Positions 22,753-31,044 of a DNA stretch of 40,196 bases are shown piece after piece; the stretch's first letter is position 1, and every line of letters starts with the position of its first letter. The notes under the pieces were generated by a model, which was not told the origin of the DNA, ran no database searches, and saw only the letters and a list, made by a program, of their open reading frames with translations. Both the position numbers and the translations under genes were made by a program. This DNA is from Candidatus Acetothermia bacterium (GTDB taxonomy: Bacteria > Bipolaricaulota > Bipolaricaulia > RBG-16-55-9 > DRXL01), in the NCBI GenBank assembly GCA_016179105.1, contig JACOSB010000065.1, forward strand, positions 1-40,196, written 5' to 3'.

Positions 22753-23526
22753 TTACTGCTTCGTGACGAGTTCCTCTAGAGGAGGCAACTTGGCCACCGC
22801 GCTTTGATCCGGCTGGGTTGCTCGTCCATGCACGACGCGAATGCCAACCAAACGCCACTCGCCGTCGCGTTGAACGAAGACGGGTGCGCCATGGGTCAAT
22901 TCATCATCTTTTTGAGCGAACTTGATATAGAAGAGCGCAGCGTCCGCAGGAGCCTGTACGATTTGCGTTTCCGTCTCTCGGAAAGTTGGTAGCCGCGCAA
23001 CTCCTCCTCCCTGGGGCAAAGCGATCACCGCTGACTCATTCTCTTGCGGATCAGTAGCGATGACAGCATCCGGTACGGCGCGCCCGCGGGTGTCCCGCAG
23101 TACAGCGTAGTGGTCCGTCACCTTAAAGACTTCGATGGGATCGCCGGAGCCTCCTTGGATGAGTGCAACGATATCAAAATTGTCGACAAAAAAAATAAAG
23201 CTGATGGCTGTCCCTTGTGACACACGGCGCTCTCGATAATAGAACTGTGGGTCCACGTGATCTTTCTCAATGAGCCAATACGTCTGTCCTGGTTGTGATC
23301 TCACAGCAATCGCCGTCACGGTTTGCACGATGTTGGATTGCCCAACGCTGCCATTGGGGAGCGTGGCAAGGTATCGAGCCACGATGTGTAACTGATGAAC
23401 ATTATCTTTGAATTTGGCCAGGGGACCGCCCATCTGTGCTTGAGTTCCCCCAGGGACAAAAAGACCGACACAGATGAGTCCGACCAAGACCGGAACACAG
23501 CCACGCCAACCTCTGATGCTTTTCAT
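22753..23526 (-). CDS. Exported protein, possible inactive trypsin-like fold
   Basis: 257 residues from the ATG at 23526, which has AAAGGAGGA before it; a longer frame upstream lacks a ribosome site. The signal peptide ends near GGTQA (residues 26-30). The mature part loosely follows a trypsin-type order: a TYWLIEKDHV segment (His90) like the TaaHV motif, NFDIVALI (Asp118) like DIALL, and THGAPVFVQRDGEWRLVGI near 211-229 where active enzymes have GDSGGPVF. The Ser position reads His, so activity is unlikely if the fold is right. This is inference from short motifs. It follows the lipoprotein gene at 23556 by 29 bp. Confidence 0.7.
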   Translation of the reverse strand: MKSIRGWRGCVPVLVGLICVGLFVPGGTQAQMGGPLAKFKDNVHQLHIVARYLATLPNGSVGQSNIVQTVTAIAVRSQPGQTYWLIEKDHVDPQFYYRERRVSQGTAISFIFFVDNFDIVALIQGGSGDPIEVFKVTDHYAVLRDTRGRAVPDAVIATDPQENESAVIALPQGGGVARLPTFRETETQIVQAPADAALFYIKFAQKDDELTHGAPVFVQRDGEWRLVGIRVVHGRATQPDQSAVAKLPPLEELVTKQ

Positions 23527-23555
23527 AGTGTCCTCCTTTGTTGATGACCAACCGA

Positions 23556-24683
23556 TCAAAATAATTTTACCCCAATTTCTGCACCGAACAAGTCCTTCGC
23601 GATCTGATTCAAAATTTCCTGAGAGCACGTTGGCCCTGAGCAAAATCCCTGAATACTTCTTGCATCGTCGATGTACAAGACATAGGCAGGCTCATTGCGC
23701 TTCTGTAAATCCAGCGTGCTTTTCACATTCCTCACTCTGTCTTCCGAGTCTATGCTGAAGGCAGCGCGGATTGTTGTTTCTCCTGTATGAATTTGTAGAT
23801 CGTCATCCGTCAGACGTGATTGCATCTCAAAATTTCCTGTGAATGTGACTGGGCTGCCTTGACTCAACTTAAACTCTTTACGCGTTTTTAACTGTACATG
23901 GAACTCCTCTGCTCCGAAGAGCCAGGTCTTGTGCACTTCGGGCACAGCGAGAATCTGCCAAGGGCCATCCTTTGCAGTTGCCAAACGCACATAGGCGATC
24001 CAGTATATGATTGCATAAACGACTGTCTGTGGATCTTTGGCAAGCGCTGGGTGCGTGTATGCGGTTAGTAATTTCGAGGTGTAACCAGCCCACAGCTCGT
24101 TATGCTGATAGTCCAATATAGTCCGTGTAAAAGCACTCAAGAATTCATTACCAATTCTATTACGCACTACATCAGCGCCAAGCTCCTTCTTAATTGACCC
24201 AAGCGCGTAAGCAAGTACTAAGGTGCTTCGAGCTTGAAGATCATGTTGAGATTGAGCAAAGATGGCATCGAATGTAGTTTCTATTCCTGGGCGTAGATTT
24301 GGGTGAATAAAAAGCTCACTGAGCAAATTCACCACACATCTTGTCCTAATAGCATCACCCACAGGGGTTCTCTCATTTGAAAAAGCTTCGCAATATTCAT
24401 ACGCGATAGTAAAGAACTCGCCTAGAAATTTGAATAAATCTCCTCGTGACCTGAAGATACTGAAGATCTCGGCACGAATGGAAGCTTGAGCATCTTCTAC
24501 GCTCATATTTGATACTTTGATCAATCGTTCATACTCATCGAGCAATCTTTGGAAATCTTTTCTAACGGCTCCCGAATCCCAAGTAAGTTTTGTAGACCTA
24601 AAACTGCAGCCTGACAGAACCAGAATCGCGCCTAGGAACAAGCAAAGCGCTAACTCTTTTCCATGAGTTCTCATAAAGTTCAT
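23556..24683 (-). CDS. Lipoprotein of unknown function
   Basis: About 375 residues; starts at 24716, 24695, 24683 and 24674 are possible and none has a good ribosome site. The lipobox is LVLSGC (Cys26 from the chosen start). The first 200 residues of the mature protein are mostly helical, with scattered Cys (YEYCEAF, TRCVVNLL); the last 120 are strand-rich with TFTGNFEMQSRLTDDDLQIHT and end FGAEIGVKLF. A cysteine pair (FCSGPTCSQE) lies near the end. No known domain is recognised. A TGCTACAAT extended -10 element lies just upstream on this strand. Probably cotranscribed with the exported protein at 22753. Confidence 0.72.
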   Translation of the reverse strand: MNFMRTHGKELALCLFLGAILVLSGCSFRSTKLTWDSGAVRKDFQRLLDEYERLIKVSNMSVEDAQASIRAEIFSIFRSRGDLFKFLGEFFTIAYEYCEAFSNERTPVGDAIRTRCVVNLLSELFIHPNLRPGIETTFDAIFAQSQHDLQARSTLVLAYALGSIKKELGADVVRNRIGNEFLSAFTRTILDYQHNELWAGYTSKLLTAYTHPALAKDPQTVVYAIIYWIAYVRLATAKDGPWQILAVPEVHKTWLFGAEEFHVQLKTRKEFKLSQGSPVTFTGNFEMQSRLTDDDLQIHTGETTIRAAFSIDSEDRVRNVKSTLDLQKRNEPAYVLYIDDARSIQGFCSGPTCSQEILNQIAKDLFGAEIGVKLF

Positions 24684-24730
24684 TACTGAATTCATTGTAG
24701 CATATCCAACGTACAATCTATTGCATTTTC

Positions 24731-24759
24731 TTGAAAGCTCGCTCTGGATCGCCTATAAT
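24731..24759 (+). promoter_or_regulatory. Strong sigma70-type promoter for tsaB
   Basis: -35 TTGAAA (24731-24736), spacer exactly 17 bp, consensus -10 TATAAT (24754-24759). The ATG at 24772 is only 12 bases downstream of the -10 box, so the transcript would be leaderless or carry a leader of about 5 nt. Confidence 0.75.
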
Positions 24760-24771
24760 CGGTCAAACACC

Positions 24772-25455
24772 ATGTTGACGCTAGGCATCGAGACCGCGAC
24801 TGATCAGGGCGCTGTCGGCCTCTGTCGCGGCGAAAAGCTTTTAGGCGAAGTCTCGTTCTCTGCACGAATGGGCCAGGCCGAACGCCTCGTGCCCGCGATT
24901 GACTCTCTTCTTAAACTCCACCGCGTCGCACAGAAAGAACTTCAGCTCATCGCCGTCGCGACCGGTCCCGGCTCGTTCACGGGACTGCGCATCGGGATGG
25001 CCACTGCCAAAGGACTTGCACAAGCTCTAAAAATTCCCTTGGTCGGCGTGCCCTCAGCGGACGCCTTCGCATCGCGCGTCTCATCTATCTGGACAAGCAC
25101 AGTTTGCGTCGTGCTCAGCGACCGACGCAATCTAATTTATGATGCTTTCTTTGCGTTTGCGAAGGATGAAAAAATTGCTCCCGAACAGTCGCGCACGATC
25201 GAGTTGCTGATTGAAGAGCTGAAGAGTCGAACTGAAAAGGTTCTGTGCGTTGGAACCGGAGTCGAAGAGCATCGTCATGCGCTCGAACAAATCGCAAACG
25301 TCACTGTGGTTCCGGCAGTGTTGAATCTGCCCTCCGCGCTGGGAGTCACGCGGCTGGGCTGGGAAAAATTTGAGCGCACTAAGCAAGATGAGCTATTCTC
25401 ACTCGAACCGTTGTACGTGCAACGGCTCATGGCGGAAGTGAATGCCGGTCATTAA
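24772..25455 (+). CDS. tsaB: tRNA threonylcarbamoyladenosine biosynthesis protein TsaB
   Basis: TsaB is the pseudo-kinase partner of TsaD in the complex that makes t6A37 on ANN-decoding tRNAs. 227 residues, the normal size. LGIETATDQGAVGL at the N-terminus, RLVPAIDSLL and the hallmark IAVATGPGSFTGLRIGMATAKGLA (about residues 60-84) are clear. The start at 24772 gives the standard N-terminus; earlier in-frame codons lie in the promoter. tsaD, tsaE and rimI, often adjacent, are absent from the window. A GTAGGGGCG palindrome follows the stop codon. Confidence 0.95.
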   Translation: MLTLGIETATDQGAVGLCRGEKLLGEVSFSARMGQAERLVPAIDSLLKLHRVAQKELQLIAVATGPGSFTGLRIGMATAKGLAQALKIPLVGVPSADAFASRVSSIWTSTVCVVLSDRRNLIYDAFFAFAKDEKIAPEQSRTIELLIEELKSRTEKVLCVGTGVEEHRHALEQIANVTVVPAVLNLPSALGVTRLGWEKFERTKQDELFSLEPLYVQRLMAEVNAGH

Positions 25456-25461
25456 CAAATC

Positions 25462-25488
25462 GTAGGGGCGAGGTAACCTCGCCCCTAC
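25462..25488. repeat. Palindromic GTAGGGGCG repeat
   Basis: Perfect inverted repeat with 13-bp arms (GTAGGGGCGAGGT and complement) around a single base, 6 bp after the tsaB stop. Same family edges as at 1855 and 28324. It may terminate tsaB transcription ahead of etfBA. Confidence 0.75.
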
Positions 25489-25524
25489 AGGGAACATATT
25501 CAGAAGAACAATTGAGGTGATACT

Positions 25525-26277
25525 GTGAAAGTCTTAGTTTGCGTAAAACGCGTGCCCGACACAGGGGGCGGTTTCAAGCTCACTAGCGACGGCCAACGAG
25601 TCGACACGACGAACATGGATTTTACGATCAGCCCACACGAGGAGTGCGCAGTCGAAGAAGCCATTCGAATTATCGAGAAGCACGGTGGCAGCTCTACTGT
25701 GCTGACACTCGGTCCGGAACAAGCGCAAGAACAATTGCGCGAAGCGCTCGCCAAAAGCGTGAACGGAGCAATCTTGCTCGAAGCGCCGGATTATGAATCG
25801 TGGGACCCCGCGGCGACCGCGCAAGCGATCGCTGAAGCTGCGAAGCCCGGAGGCTATGACATCTTGCTCTTCGGCAACGAGTGCGCCGATGCGTGCAACT
25901 ATCAAGTCGGTCTGCGCGTCGCGCATTGGTTAGACATTCCCTGCGTGACCGGGATCAAAGCACTCGAAATCCAGGGCAACAAAGCGATCGCCAAGCGTGA
26001 AGTGAAGGATGGCTGGGAAGTCTATGAAGTCTCGCTTCCAGCAGCCTTCACGGTGAAGGAGGGCCTAAACAGCCCGCGCCATCCGAGCCTGCGCGGGATC
26101 ATGGGCGCGAAGAAGATCCCGATCGAAAAGAAAAAGCTGAACAAACGTGAACCGCAGCTCGTCCGTAAGATGCTACGAAAGCCCCAAGAGGGTCGTGGCC
26201 AGATAGAGATCTTGGGCCAGGGCGTTGAAGCTGTGCCCAAGGTCGTGGCCAAGCTACGCGAGTTGGGGGTGATCTAA
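25525..26277 (+). CDS. etfB: Electron transfer flavoprotein beta subunit
   Basis: EtfB, with EtfA, forms the FAD/AMP-containing heterodimer that carries electrons from acyl-CoA or other dehydrogenases to the quinone pool, or takes part in electron bifurcation. 250 residues. MKVLVCVKRVPDT, NPHEECAVEEAIRI-like NMDFTISPHEECAVEE (about residues 32-47) and VKEGLNSPRHPSLRGIMGAKK (two to three short motifs near 173-193) are characteristic. GTG start after GAGGTGAT. etfA begins one base after the stop. No dehydrogenase or ETF:quinone oxidoreductase gene is in the window, so the electron donor is not known. Confidence 0.94.
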   Translation: MKVLVCVKRVPDTGGGFKLTSDGQRVDTTNMDFTISPHEECAVEEAIRIIEKHGGSSTVLTLGPEQAQEQLREALAKSVNGAILLEAPDYESWDPAATAQAIAEAAKPGGYDILLFGNECADACNYQVGLRVAHWLDIPCVTGIKALEIQGNKAIAKREVKDGWEVYEVSLPAAFTVKEGLNSPRHPSLRGIMGAKKIPIEKKKLNKREPQLVRKMLRKPQEGRGQIEILGQGVEAVPKVVAKLRELGVI

Positions 26278-26278
26278 G

Positions 26279-27247
26279 ATGATTCTAGCCGTGCTCGAAC
26301 AGACAAAGGGCACTCTTCCAGAATCATCCTTGGAAGCACTGACGGCCGCTCGCGAGCTTGCAAAAATATCTAACGACCAAGCTGAAGTGGTCTTGATCGG
26401 GAGTCAAGTCAAAAGCCTAGTCTCGCATCTGAAAGGCTGTGCAAAAGCGCTTCTCGTCGAAGACGCAAAACTCGACACATACGCGCCCGAAGCATACGCA
26501 AAAATCGTGGCGGAGACGATACAAAAGCGTTCTCCCAGAGCCGTCGTTGCTGCAGGAACAGACCTAGGCAACGATTGGATGTCACGCGTCGCTGTGCGTT
26601 TGGATTTAGGATTGGCAACAGGATGTACAGAGTTCAAATTCGAGGGCGCCAATCTCAGAGTGATACGCTTCAACTGGGGCGGGAGCTTGCTCGAAGAAGC
26701 AGAGCTCCGCAGCAACCCGAAACTCATCACGGTTCAACCGCACGCGATCCCCAACAAACCCGGCGAGGGTGCCGAACCTGCAACAGAAACTTTAAGCGTT
26801 GCGCTCAACGAAAAGGATTTTCGTGTGCAGGTCAAGCAAGTGCTTGCGTCCGAGAAGAAGGGAATCACCCTGCAAGACGCAAAGGTCGTCATCGGTGGCG
26901 GGCGCGGCATGGGCGCCGGTGAAAACTTTAAGATGCTTGAAGACCTGGCTGGATTGCTTAACGGCGCTGTCGGCGGCTCGCGCGTCGCGACCAACAACGG
27001 CTGGCGTCCGCACTCGGACCAGATCGGACAGACGGGTCAGATCATCGCGCCGGACCTCTACATTGCGTGCGGCATTTCGGGCGCGATTCAACACATGGTC
27101 GGCTGCAAGGCGTCTAAGAAAATTTTGGTCATCAACAAAGACTCCGAAGCGCCGATCTTTCAGCGGGCGGACTACGGCGTTGTCGGCGACGCACTGCAAG
27201 TGATCCCGGCGCTGATCGCGGAAGTGAAGAAGGCGAAAGGGCTTTAA
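26279..27247 (+). CDS. etfA: Electron transfer flavoprotein alpha subunit
   Basis: 322 residues, the standard length. The N-terminal half is the ETF fold; the C-terminal half carries the FAD-binding signature: VIGGGRGMGAGENF (about residues 204-217), VGGSRVATNNGW, QIGQTGQIIAPDLYIACGIS and the closing SGAIQHMVGC...INKDSEAPIF (about 262-296). No N-terminal ferredoxin extension is present. It is translationally coupled to etfB, one base apart. A long palindrome of the AACCGCCAAGG type follows within 6 bp of the stop codon. Confidence 0.95.
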   Translation: MILAVLEQTKGTLPESSLEALTAARELAKISNDQAEVVLIGSQVKSLVSHLKGCAKALLVEDAKLDTYAPEAYAKIVAETIQKRSPRAVVAAGTDLGNDWMSRVAVRLDLGLATGCTEFKFEGANLRVIRFNWGGSLLEEAELRSNPKLITVQPHAIPNKPGEGAEPATETLSVALNEKDFRVQVKQVLASEKKGITLQDAKVVIGGGRGMGAGENFKMLEDLAGLLNGAVGGSRVATNNGWRPHSDQIGQTGQIIAPDLYIACGISGAIQHMVGCKASKKILVINKDSEAPIFQRADYGVVGDALQVIPALIAEVKKAKGL

Positions 27248-27252
27248 TAGAA

Positions 27253-27319
27253 AACCGCCAAGGCGCCAAGAACGCCAAGTCATTTTTTGATTCTTGGCGT
27301 CCTTCGTGTCTTGGCGGTT
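27253..27319. repeat. AACCGCCAAGG-type palindromic repeat
   Basis: Inverted repeat with two 27-bp arms (27253-27279 and 27293-27319), 23 of 27 positions complementary, around a 13-nt loop that is T-rich. It begins 5 bases after the etfA stop and can serve as a terminator. Similar units are widely dispersed in unrelated bacterial genomes (from memory). Confidence 0.7.
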
Positions 27320-27361
27320 CCCAACACCTCATGTCTCATGCGTTAGTCATGAGGTACGGCC

Positions 27362-27390
27362 TTGAAGTCACCCCCAATCATCAGTAAAAC
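27362..27390 (+). promoter_or_regulatory. Possible promoter for the glutaminyl cyclotransferase gene
   Basis: TTGAAG (27362-27367), 17-bp spacer, TAAAAC (27385-27390). The gene at 27420 follows with GAGGAGG as ribosome site. Confidence 0.4.
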
Positions 27391-27419
27391 TGACTGTAGT
27401 TAAACTTTGAGGAGGAACT

Positions 27420-28313
27420 ATGAACCGCGCTCTGATCGTCTTTTTAGTTCTCGTCGTCGGTGCGATCGCTGCATTTTTATTCTTCAAGCCCGCGCCGAAG
27501 ACATCCAACACCGAATCCCACGCTGCAACCACCAAAGAGACAACTTCACCGACTCCCTCAACGATAACTCCTGCTCCCTCCACGTCGACGAAGGCCTCTG
27601 CAACTAATGAGACAACACCGGTCTATACGTACAAAATCATTAACACCTATTCCCACGATCCGAACGCGTTCACGCAAGGTTTGCTCTACGACCACGGCAT
27701 TATGTACGAAGGCACCGGACTCTATGGCGAGTCAACCTTGCGGGAAGTCGAGTTTGAGACGGGTAAAGTATTGAGACAAAAGAAACTAGCTGGCCAGTAC
27801 TTCGGCGAGGGCGTAGCCCTTTGGAAGAACGAACTAATCCAATTGACCTGGCAGAACCAACTGGGTTTCGTCTACGACAAAGAGAGTTTTCAGCAACTCA
27901 AGACCTTCAATTATCTCACCGAGGGCTGGGGAATCACCCACGACGACAAGCGTCTCATCATGAGCGACGGCTCTCCCAATCTCTATTTCCTCGACCCGGA
28001 TACTCTCAAAGAGATCGGTCGCGTCGAAGTGCGTGACCAAGGCAGGCCCGTGAAAAATCTTAATGAGTTAGAGTACATCAACGGTGAAGTCTATGCCAAC
28101 ATCTGGCTCACGAACCAGATCGCGCGCATCAACCCGGAAACCGGCCAAGTCGTCGGCTGGATCGATCTCTCCGGGCTCCTGCGCTCCGAAGACATTACGC
28201 GTGATACCGATGTCTTGAACGGGATCGCGTACGACGCGGAGCACGACCGGCTCTTTGTCACGGGCAAGAAGTGGCCCAAGCTCTTTGAGATCAAGTTGAT
28301 TCCGAAACAGTAG
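27420..28313 (+). CDS. Glutaminyl-peptide cyclotransferase (plant/bacterial propeller type)
   Basis: Converts N-terminal glutamine of peptides to pyroglutamate. 297 residues. Residues 5-24 form a membrane anchor or uncleaved signal, residues 26-66 a Thr/Ser/Pro-rich linker, and residues 68-297 the five-bladed propeller of the glutamine cyclotransferase family. Motifs: HDPNAFTQGLLYDHG, MYEGTGLYGES, YFGEGVALW, QLTWQ, TEGWGIT, MSDGSPNL, NELEYINGEVYANIW and LNGIAYD. These match the family order closely. The catalytic domain therefore faces the periplasm on a flexible tether. Ribosome site GAGGAGGAA. It stands alone between two palindromic repeats. Confidence 0.92.
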   Translation: MNRALIVFLVLVVGAIAAFLFFKPAPKTSNTESHAATTKETTSPTPSTITPAPSTSTKASATNETTPVYTYKIINTYSHDPNAFTQGLLYDHGIMYEGTGLYGESTLREVEFETGKVLRQKKLAGQYFGEGVALWKNELIQLTWQNQLGFVYDKESFQQLKTFNYLTEGWGITHDDKRLIMSDGSPNLYFLDPDTLKEIGRVEVRDQGRPVKNLNELEYINGEVYANIWLTNQIARINPETGQVVGWIDLSGLLRSEDITRDTDVLNGIAYDAEHDRLFVTGKKWPKLFEIKLIPKQ

Positions 28314-28323
28314 AAATGGACGG

Positions 28324-28350
28324 GTAGGGGAATTCGCGAATTTCCTCTAC
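28324..28350. repeat. Degraded GTAGGGG palindrome
   Basis: 27 bp reading GTAGGGGAATTCG, then its imperfect complement ending CCTCTAC. Same edges as the repeats at 1855 and 25462, with one or two changes. Located between convergent genes, 10 bp after a stop codon. Confidence 0.55.
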
Positions 28351-28372
28351 AGAAAAATTATTTCTTCTGCCA

Positions 28373-28723
28373 CTAAGACTCTTCGTCGGCTTCTAAATGA
28401 AATTGATGTAAAAACCGATGCACGATCGGCGCCGCGATGATGCCGACGCTCGTGATGAAGATCAATCCACTGAAGAGCGCGTAGCCCGTCGCAAACAGCT
28501 TTCCCGCTGTGGAATGTAGCCCATTCACCGGCCCCATCCCGCCCAAAATCATCGCCGCGTTGAGCGCCGCATCGATCCAGGCTAATCCCTCAAAATAATG
28601 GTATCCGAGAATGCCAATCATAAAGGCTATGGCGATCGTGCACGAAGCGATCAGGGCATTCTTCACTAAACGCCTAAAATATTCTTTGCGGGGAATCAGC
28701 GGCTCGCTGTAATGCTCAAACAT
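28373..28723 (-). CDS. Small membrane protein, ion-channel-pore-like segment
   Basis: 116 residues from the ATG at 28723 (AAGGGG just before it); a TTG at 28747 with a distant GAGG is the alternative. Three hydrophobic stretches lie at about residues 22-42, 48-62 and 75-100, with a basic N-terminus and an acidic C-terminus. NAAMILGGMGPVN followed by a Ser-Thr-Ala-Gly-Lys helix (about residues 55-77) and the ending FLHQFHLE recall small bacterial proteins that resemble one pore module of a two-pore potassium channel. The filter TVGYG is absent. Hence a degenerate pore or a structural membrane protein. It is divergent from the GH44-like gene. Confidence 0.7.
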   Translation of the reverse strand: MFEHYSEPLIPRKEYFRRLVKNALIASCTIAIAFMIGILGYHYFEGLAWIDAALNAAMILGGMGPVNGLHSTAGKLFATGYALFSGLIFITSVGIIAAPIVHRFLHQFHLEADEES

Positions 28724-28806
28724 AATCCCCTTGCTCTCTTGAGTCAAGATGGCTAAATCCTCACACTATATGGTAAACTACCTGCGCGATTCAAGAGGAT
28801 ACGTTG

Positions 28807-31011
28807 ATGAGCCGAAAGATCCCAAAATGGCTTGCTATCAGTTTCGTGCTGATGGGTCTTCAATTGACCCACGTCGGAGACACAAGCAGCCTCGGCCGAA
28901 ACTCAGGGCCGAATATTTTAGTGCCGACGGCAGCGCCTGGACCTACGCTGCAAATCTCTCCTCAATTGGATCGTCATGCCATCAGCCCCTACATTTACGG
29001 GATGAATTTTGCCGATGAAACGTTCGCGCAAGAACTGAAACTTCCAGTCAATCGCTTCGGCGGTAATGCGACCACGCGCTACAACTGGCAAAACGACACA
29101 TCCAACCATGCGAGTGATTGGTATTTTGAGAATATTCCCGAAGCCAATTCCAATCCAGGAGCGTTGCCCAACGAGTCTACCACCGATCGTTTCGTGGATC
29201 AAGATCGTCGCACGCAAACCCAAACTATAATGACACTCCCGTTGATTGGCTGGACGCCTAAGAGCCGTGCGATCGCCTGCGGATTCAGCGTCGCCAAATA
29301 CGGCGCACAACAATCGACCGACCCGTGGCAGCCAGATTGCGGGAATGGCGTTCACACCAATGGCTCCGAGATCACGGGCAACGACCCATTGGATACAAGC
29401 ACCGCGATCGACCCCACGTTCGTGCAAGGGTGGATCAATCACTTGATCTCGCGGTATAACACGGCTGCCCAAGGGGGAGTTAAATTTTACGATTTAGACA
29501 ATGAGCCTGCTCTGTGGAACAGCACGCATCGCGATGTGCATCCTACTCCCGTCAGCTATGACGAACTGCGTGATCGTACCTATCAGTACGCTGCTGCAGT
29601 GAAAGCGACGGACTCCAGCGCGTTCACACTCGGTCCGGTGGCGTGGGGCTGGGTCGAGTATTTCTATTCAGCGAAGGATGTCGCCGACGGCGGGGCTTGG
29701 TGGAATACGCGTTCGGATCGCCGTGCTCACGGAGACATTCCATTGACAGATTGGTACTTGCAACAGATGAAACTCTACGAGCAACAACATGGGACAAGAA
29801 TCTTGGACTATCTTGATCTGCACTACTACCCTCAAGCGTTGGGAGTCACGCTATCTCCCGCCGGAGACAGCAACACGCAAGCGCTTCGCTTACGAAGTAC
29901 CCGCTCGCTCTGGGACCCAACTTATGTCGACGAGAGTTGGATCAATGATACCGTGCGACTCATTCCACGTATGAGAGATTGGGTTCAGCAAAACTATCCC
30001 GGCACGAAGCCCGCGATCACTGAGTACAATTGGGGGGGACTGGAGCATATCAATGGCGCTCTAGCTCAAGCTGACGTCCTTGGGATTTTCGGACGTGAAA
30101 ATCTGGACTTGGCCACGCTCTGGGACCCACCGTCGAACAATCAGCCGGGGGCGTTCGCATTTCGAATTTATCTCAATTACGATGGTGTAGGAGGCACGTT
30201 CGGCCAGACGAGCGTGCGCGCGACGAGCACCGACCAGAGCCAACTCGCTATCTACGCCGCCGAGCGAGGGGACGGAAAACTCACAGCCATCGTCATCAAC
30301 AAGACGAGCCAAGATTTGACCAGCACCGTGCAATTCACGGGCTACAGCCAAGCCCAGGTCTATCGGTACAGCTCAGCTAATTCGAATGCTATCGTACGTC
30401 AAGCTGACCAAGCCATTGGCTCTTCGGGCTTCAGCCATACGTTCCCGGCCAACTCGATCACGCTTTTTGTGATGACGTCTATCACGATCACGACGAGCGC
30501 GGCCTTCCGCGTCGAGCGCTCTACCGGAAATATCTTCGCCGACGGGAGTTACAACTGTGGGCTCGGGTTTCCGGGGCCAGTCACTCCTCCAGCTGCTCCG
30601 TGCTTCAACACAGGAATCGGTGCGGACGTGGCTGAGCACATCAACTCTCTCGAAATTTTAGAGCCGGGCGATGTCGTCGAGATCGATCCAGAGCACCCAA
30701 ACCTTTTTCGGAAGAGCCGAGGCAACGCAGACTTAGTTGTCGGGGTCATCTCCAGTCGGCCCGGAATTATTATGGCCAATCGAGCTTTCGGGCAAGACTC
30801 GCGAGCCTCGTTAGCGTTGATCGGCCGAGCGTCCGTCAAAGCGTCTTCTGAAAACGGTTCGATTTATCCAGGAGACTTACTCACAGTGAGTTTCACCAAG
30901 CCAGGTTTCGTGACGCGCTGCGATAACTCTAATAATTGTGAAGCCGTAGGAAAGGCTCTCGGCTCTCTCAGCCACGGAACCGGGATAATTTTGATGCTGA
31001 TAATGAGATAG
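28807..31011 (+). CDS. Secreted GH44-like endoglucanase with tail-fibre-like C-terminal domain
   Basis: 734 residues from the ATG at 28807 (AGAGGA upstream; a TTG just before it is possible). After a signal peptide comes a GH44-type barrel: SPYIYGMNFA near residue 60, PVNRFGGNATTRYNW near 80, FYDLDNEPALW with Glu233 as acid/base, DYLDLHYYPQ and AITEYNWGG with Glu406 as nucleophile. A beta domain (about 470-560) follows, as in GH44 enzymes. Residues about 565-734 differ: RVERSTGNIFADGSYN, then ADVAEHINSLE, EPGDVVEID, GVISSRPG, ALIGRASVKAS and YPGDLLTVS, a pattern I associate with C-terminal autoproteolytic or tail-fibre-type domains. Likely attacks beta-1,4-glucans or xyloglucan outside the cell. 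Confidence 0.88.
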   Translation: MSRKIPKWLAISFVLMGLQLTHVGDTSSLGRNSGPNILVPTAAPGPTLQISPQLDRHAISPYIYGMNFADETFAQELKLPVNRFGGNATTRYNWQNDTSNHASDWYFENIPEANSNPGALPNESTTDRFVDQDRRTQTQTIMTLPLIGWTPKSRAIACGFSVAKYGAQQSTDPWQPDCGNGVHTNGSEITGNDPLDTSTAIDPTFVQGWINHLISRYNTAAQGGVKFYDLDNEPALWNSTHRDVHPTPVSYDELRDRTYQYAAAVKATDSSAFTLGPVAWGWVEYFYSAKDVADGGAWWNTRSDRRAHGDIPLTDWYLQQMKLYEQQHGTRILDYLDLHYYPQALGVTLSPAGDSNTQALRLRSTRSLWDPTYVDESWINDTVRLIPRMRDWVQQNYPGTKPAITEYNWGGLEHINGALAQADVLGIFGRENLDLATLWDPPSNNQPGAFAFRIYLNYDGVGGTFGQTSVRATSTDQSQLAIYAAERGDGKLTAIVINKTSQDLTSTVQFTGYSQAQVYRYSSANSNAIVRQADQAIGSSGFSHTFPANSITLFVMTSITITTSAAFRVERSTGNIFADGSYNCGLGFPGPVTPPAAPCFNTGIGADVAEHINSLEILEPGDVVEIDPEHPNLFRKSRGNADLVVGVISSRPGIIMANRAFGQDSRASLALIGRASVKASSENGSIYPGDLLTVSFTKPGFVTRCDNSNNCEAVGKALGSLSHGTGIILMLIMR

Positions 31012-31037
31012 TAGGGGCAGGCCCCGGTGCCTGCCCT
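31011..31037. repeat. Partial GTAGGGGCAGGC palindrome
   Basis: Starts on the stop codon of the GH44-like gene. GTAGGGGCAGGC is followed by GCCTGCCC; the outer right edge CCTAC has changed to TGG. A fourth member of the GTAGGGGC group, placed between convergent genes. Confidence 0.6.
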
Positions 31038-31044
31038 GGTCTCT

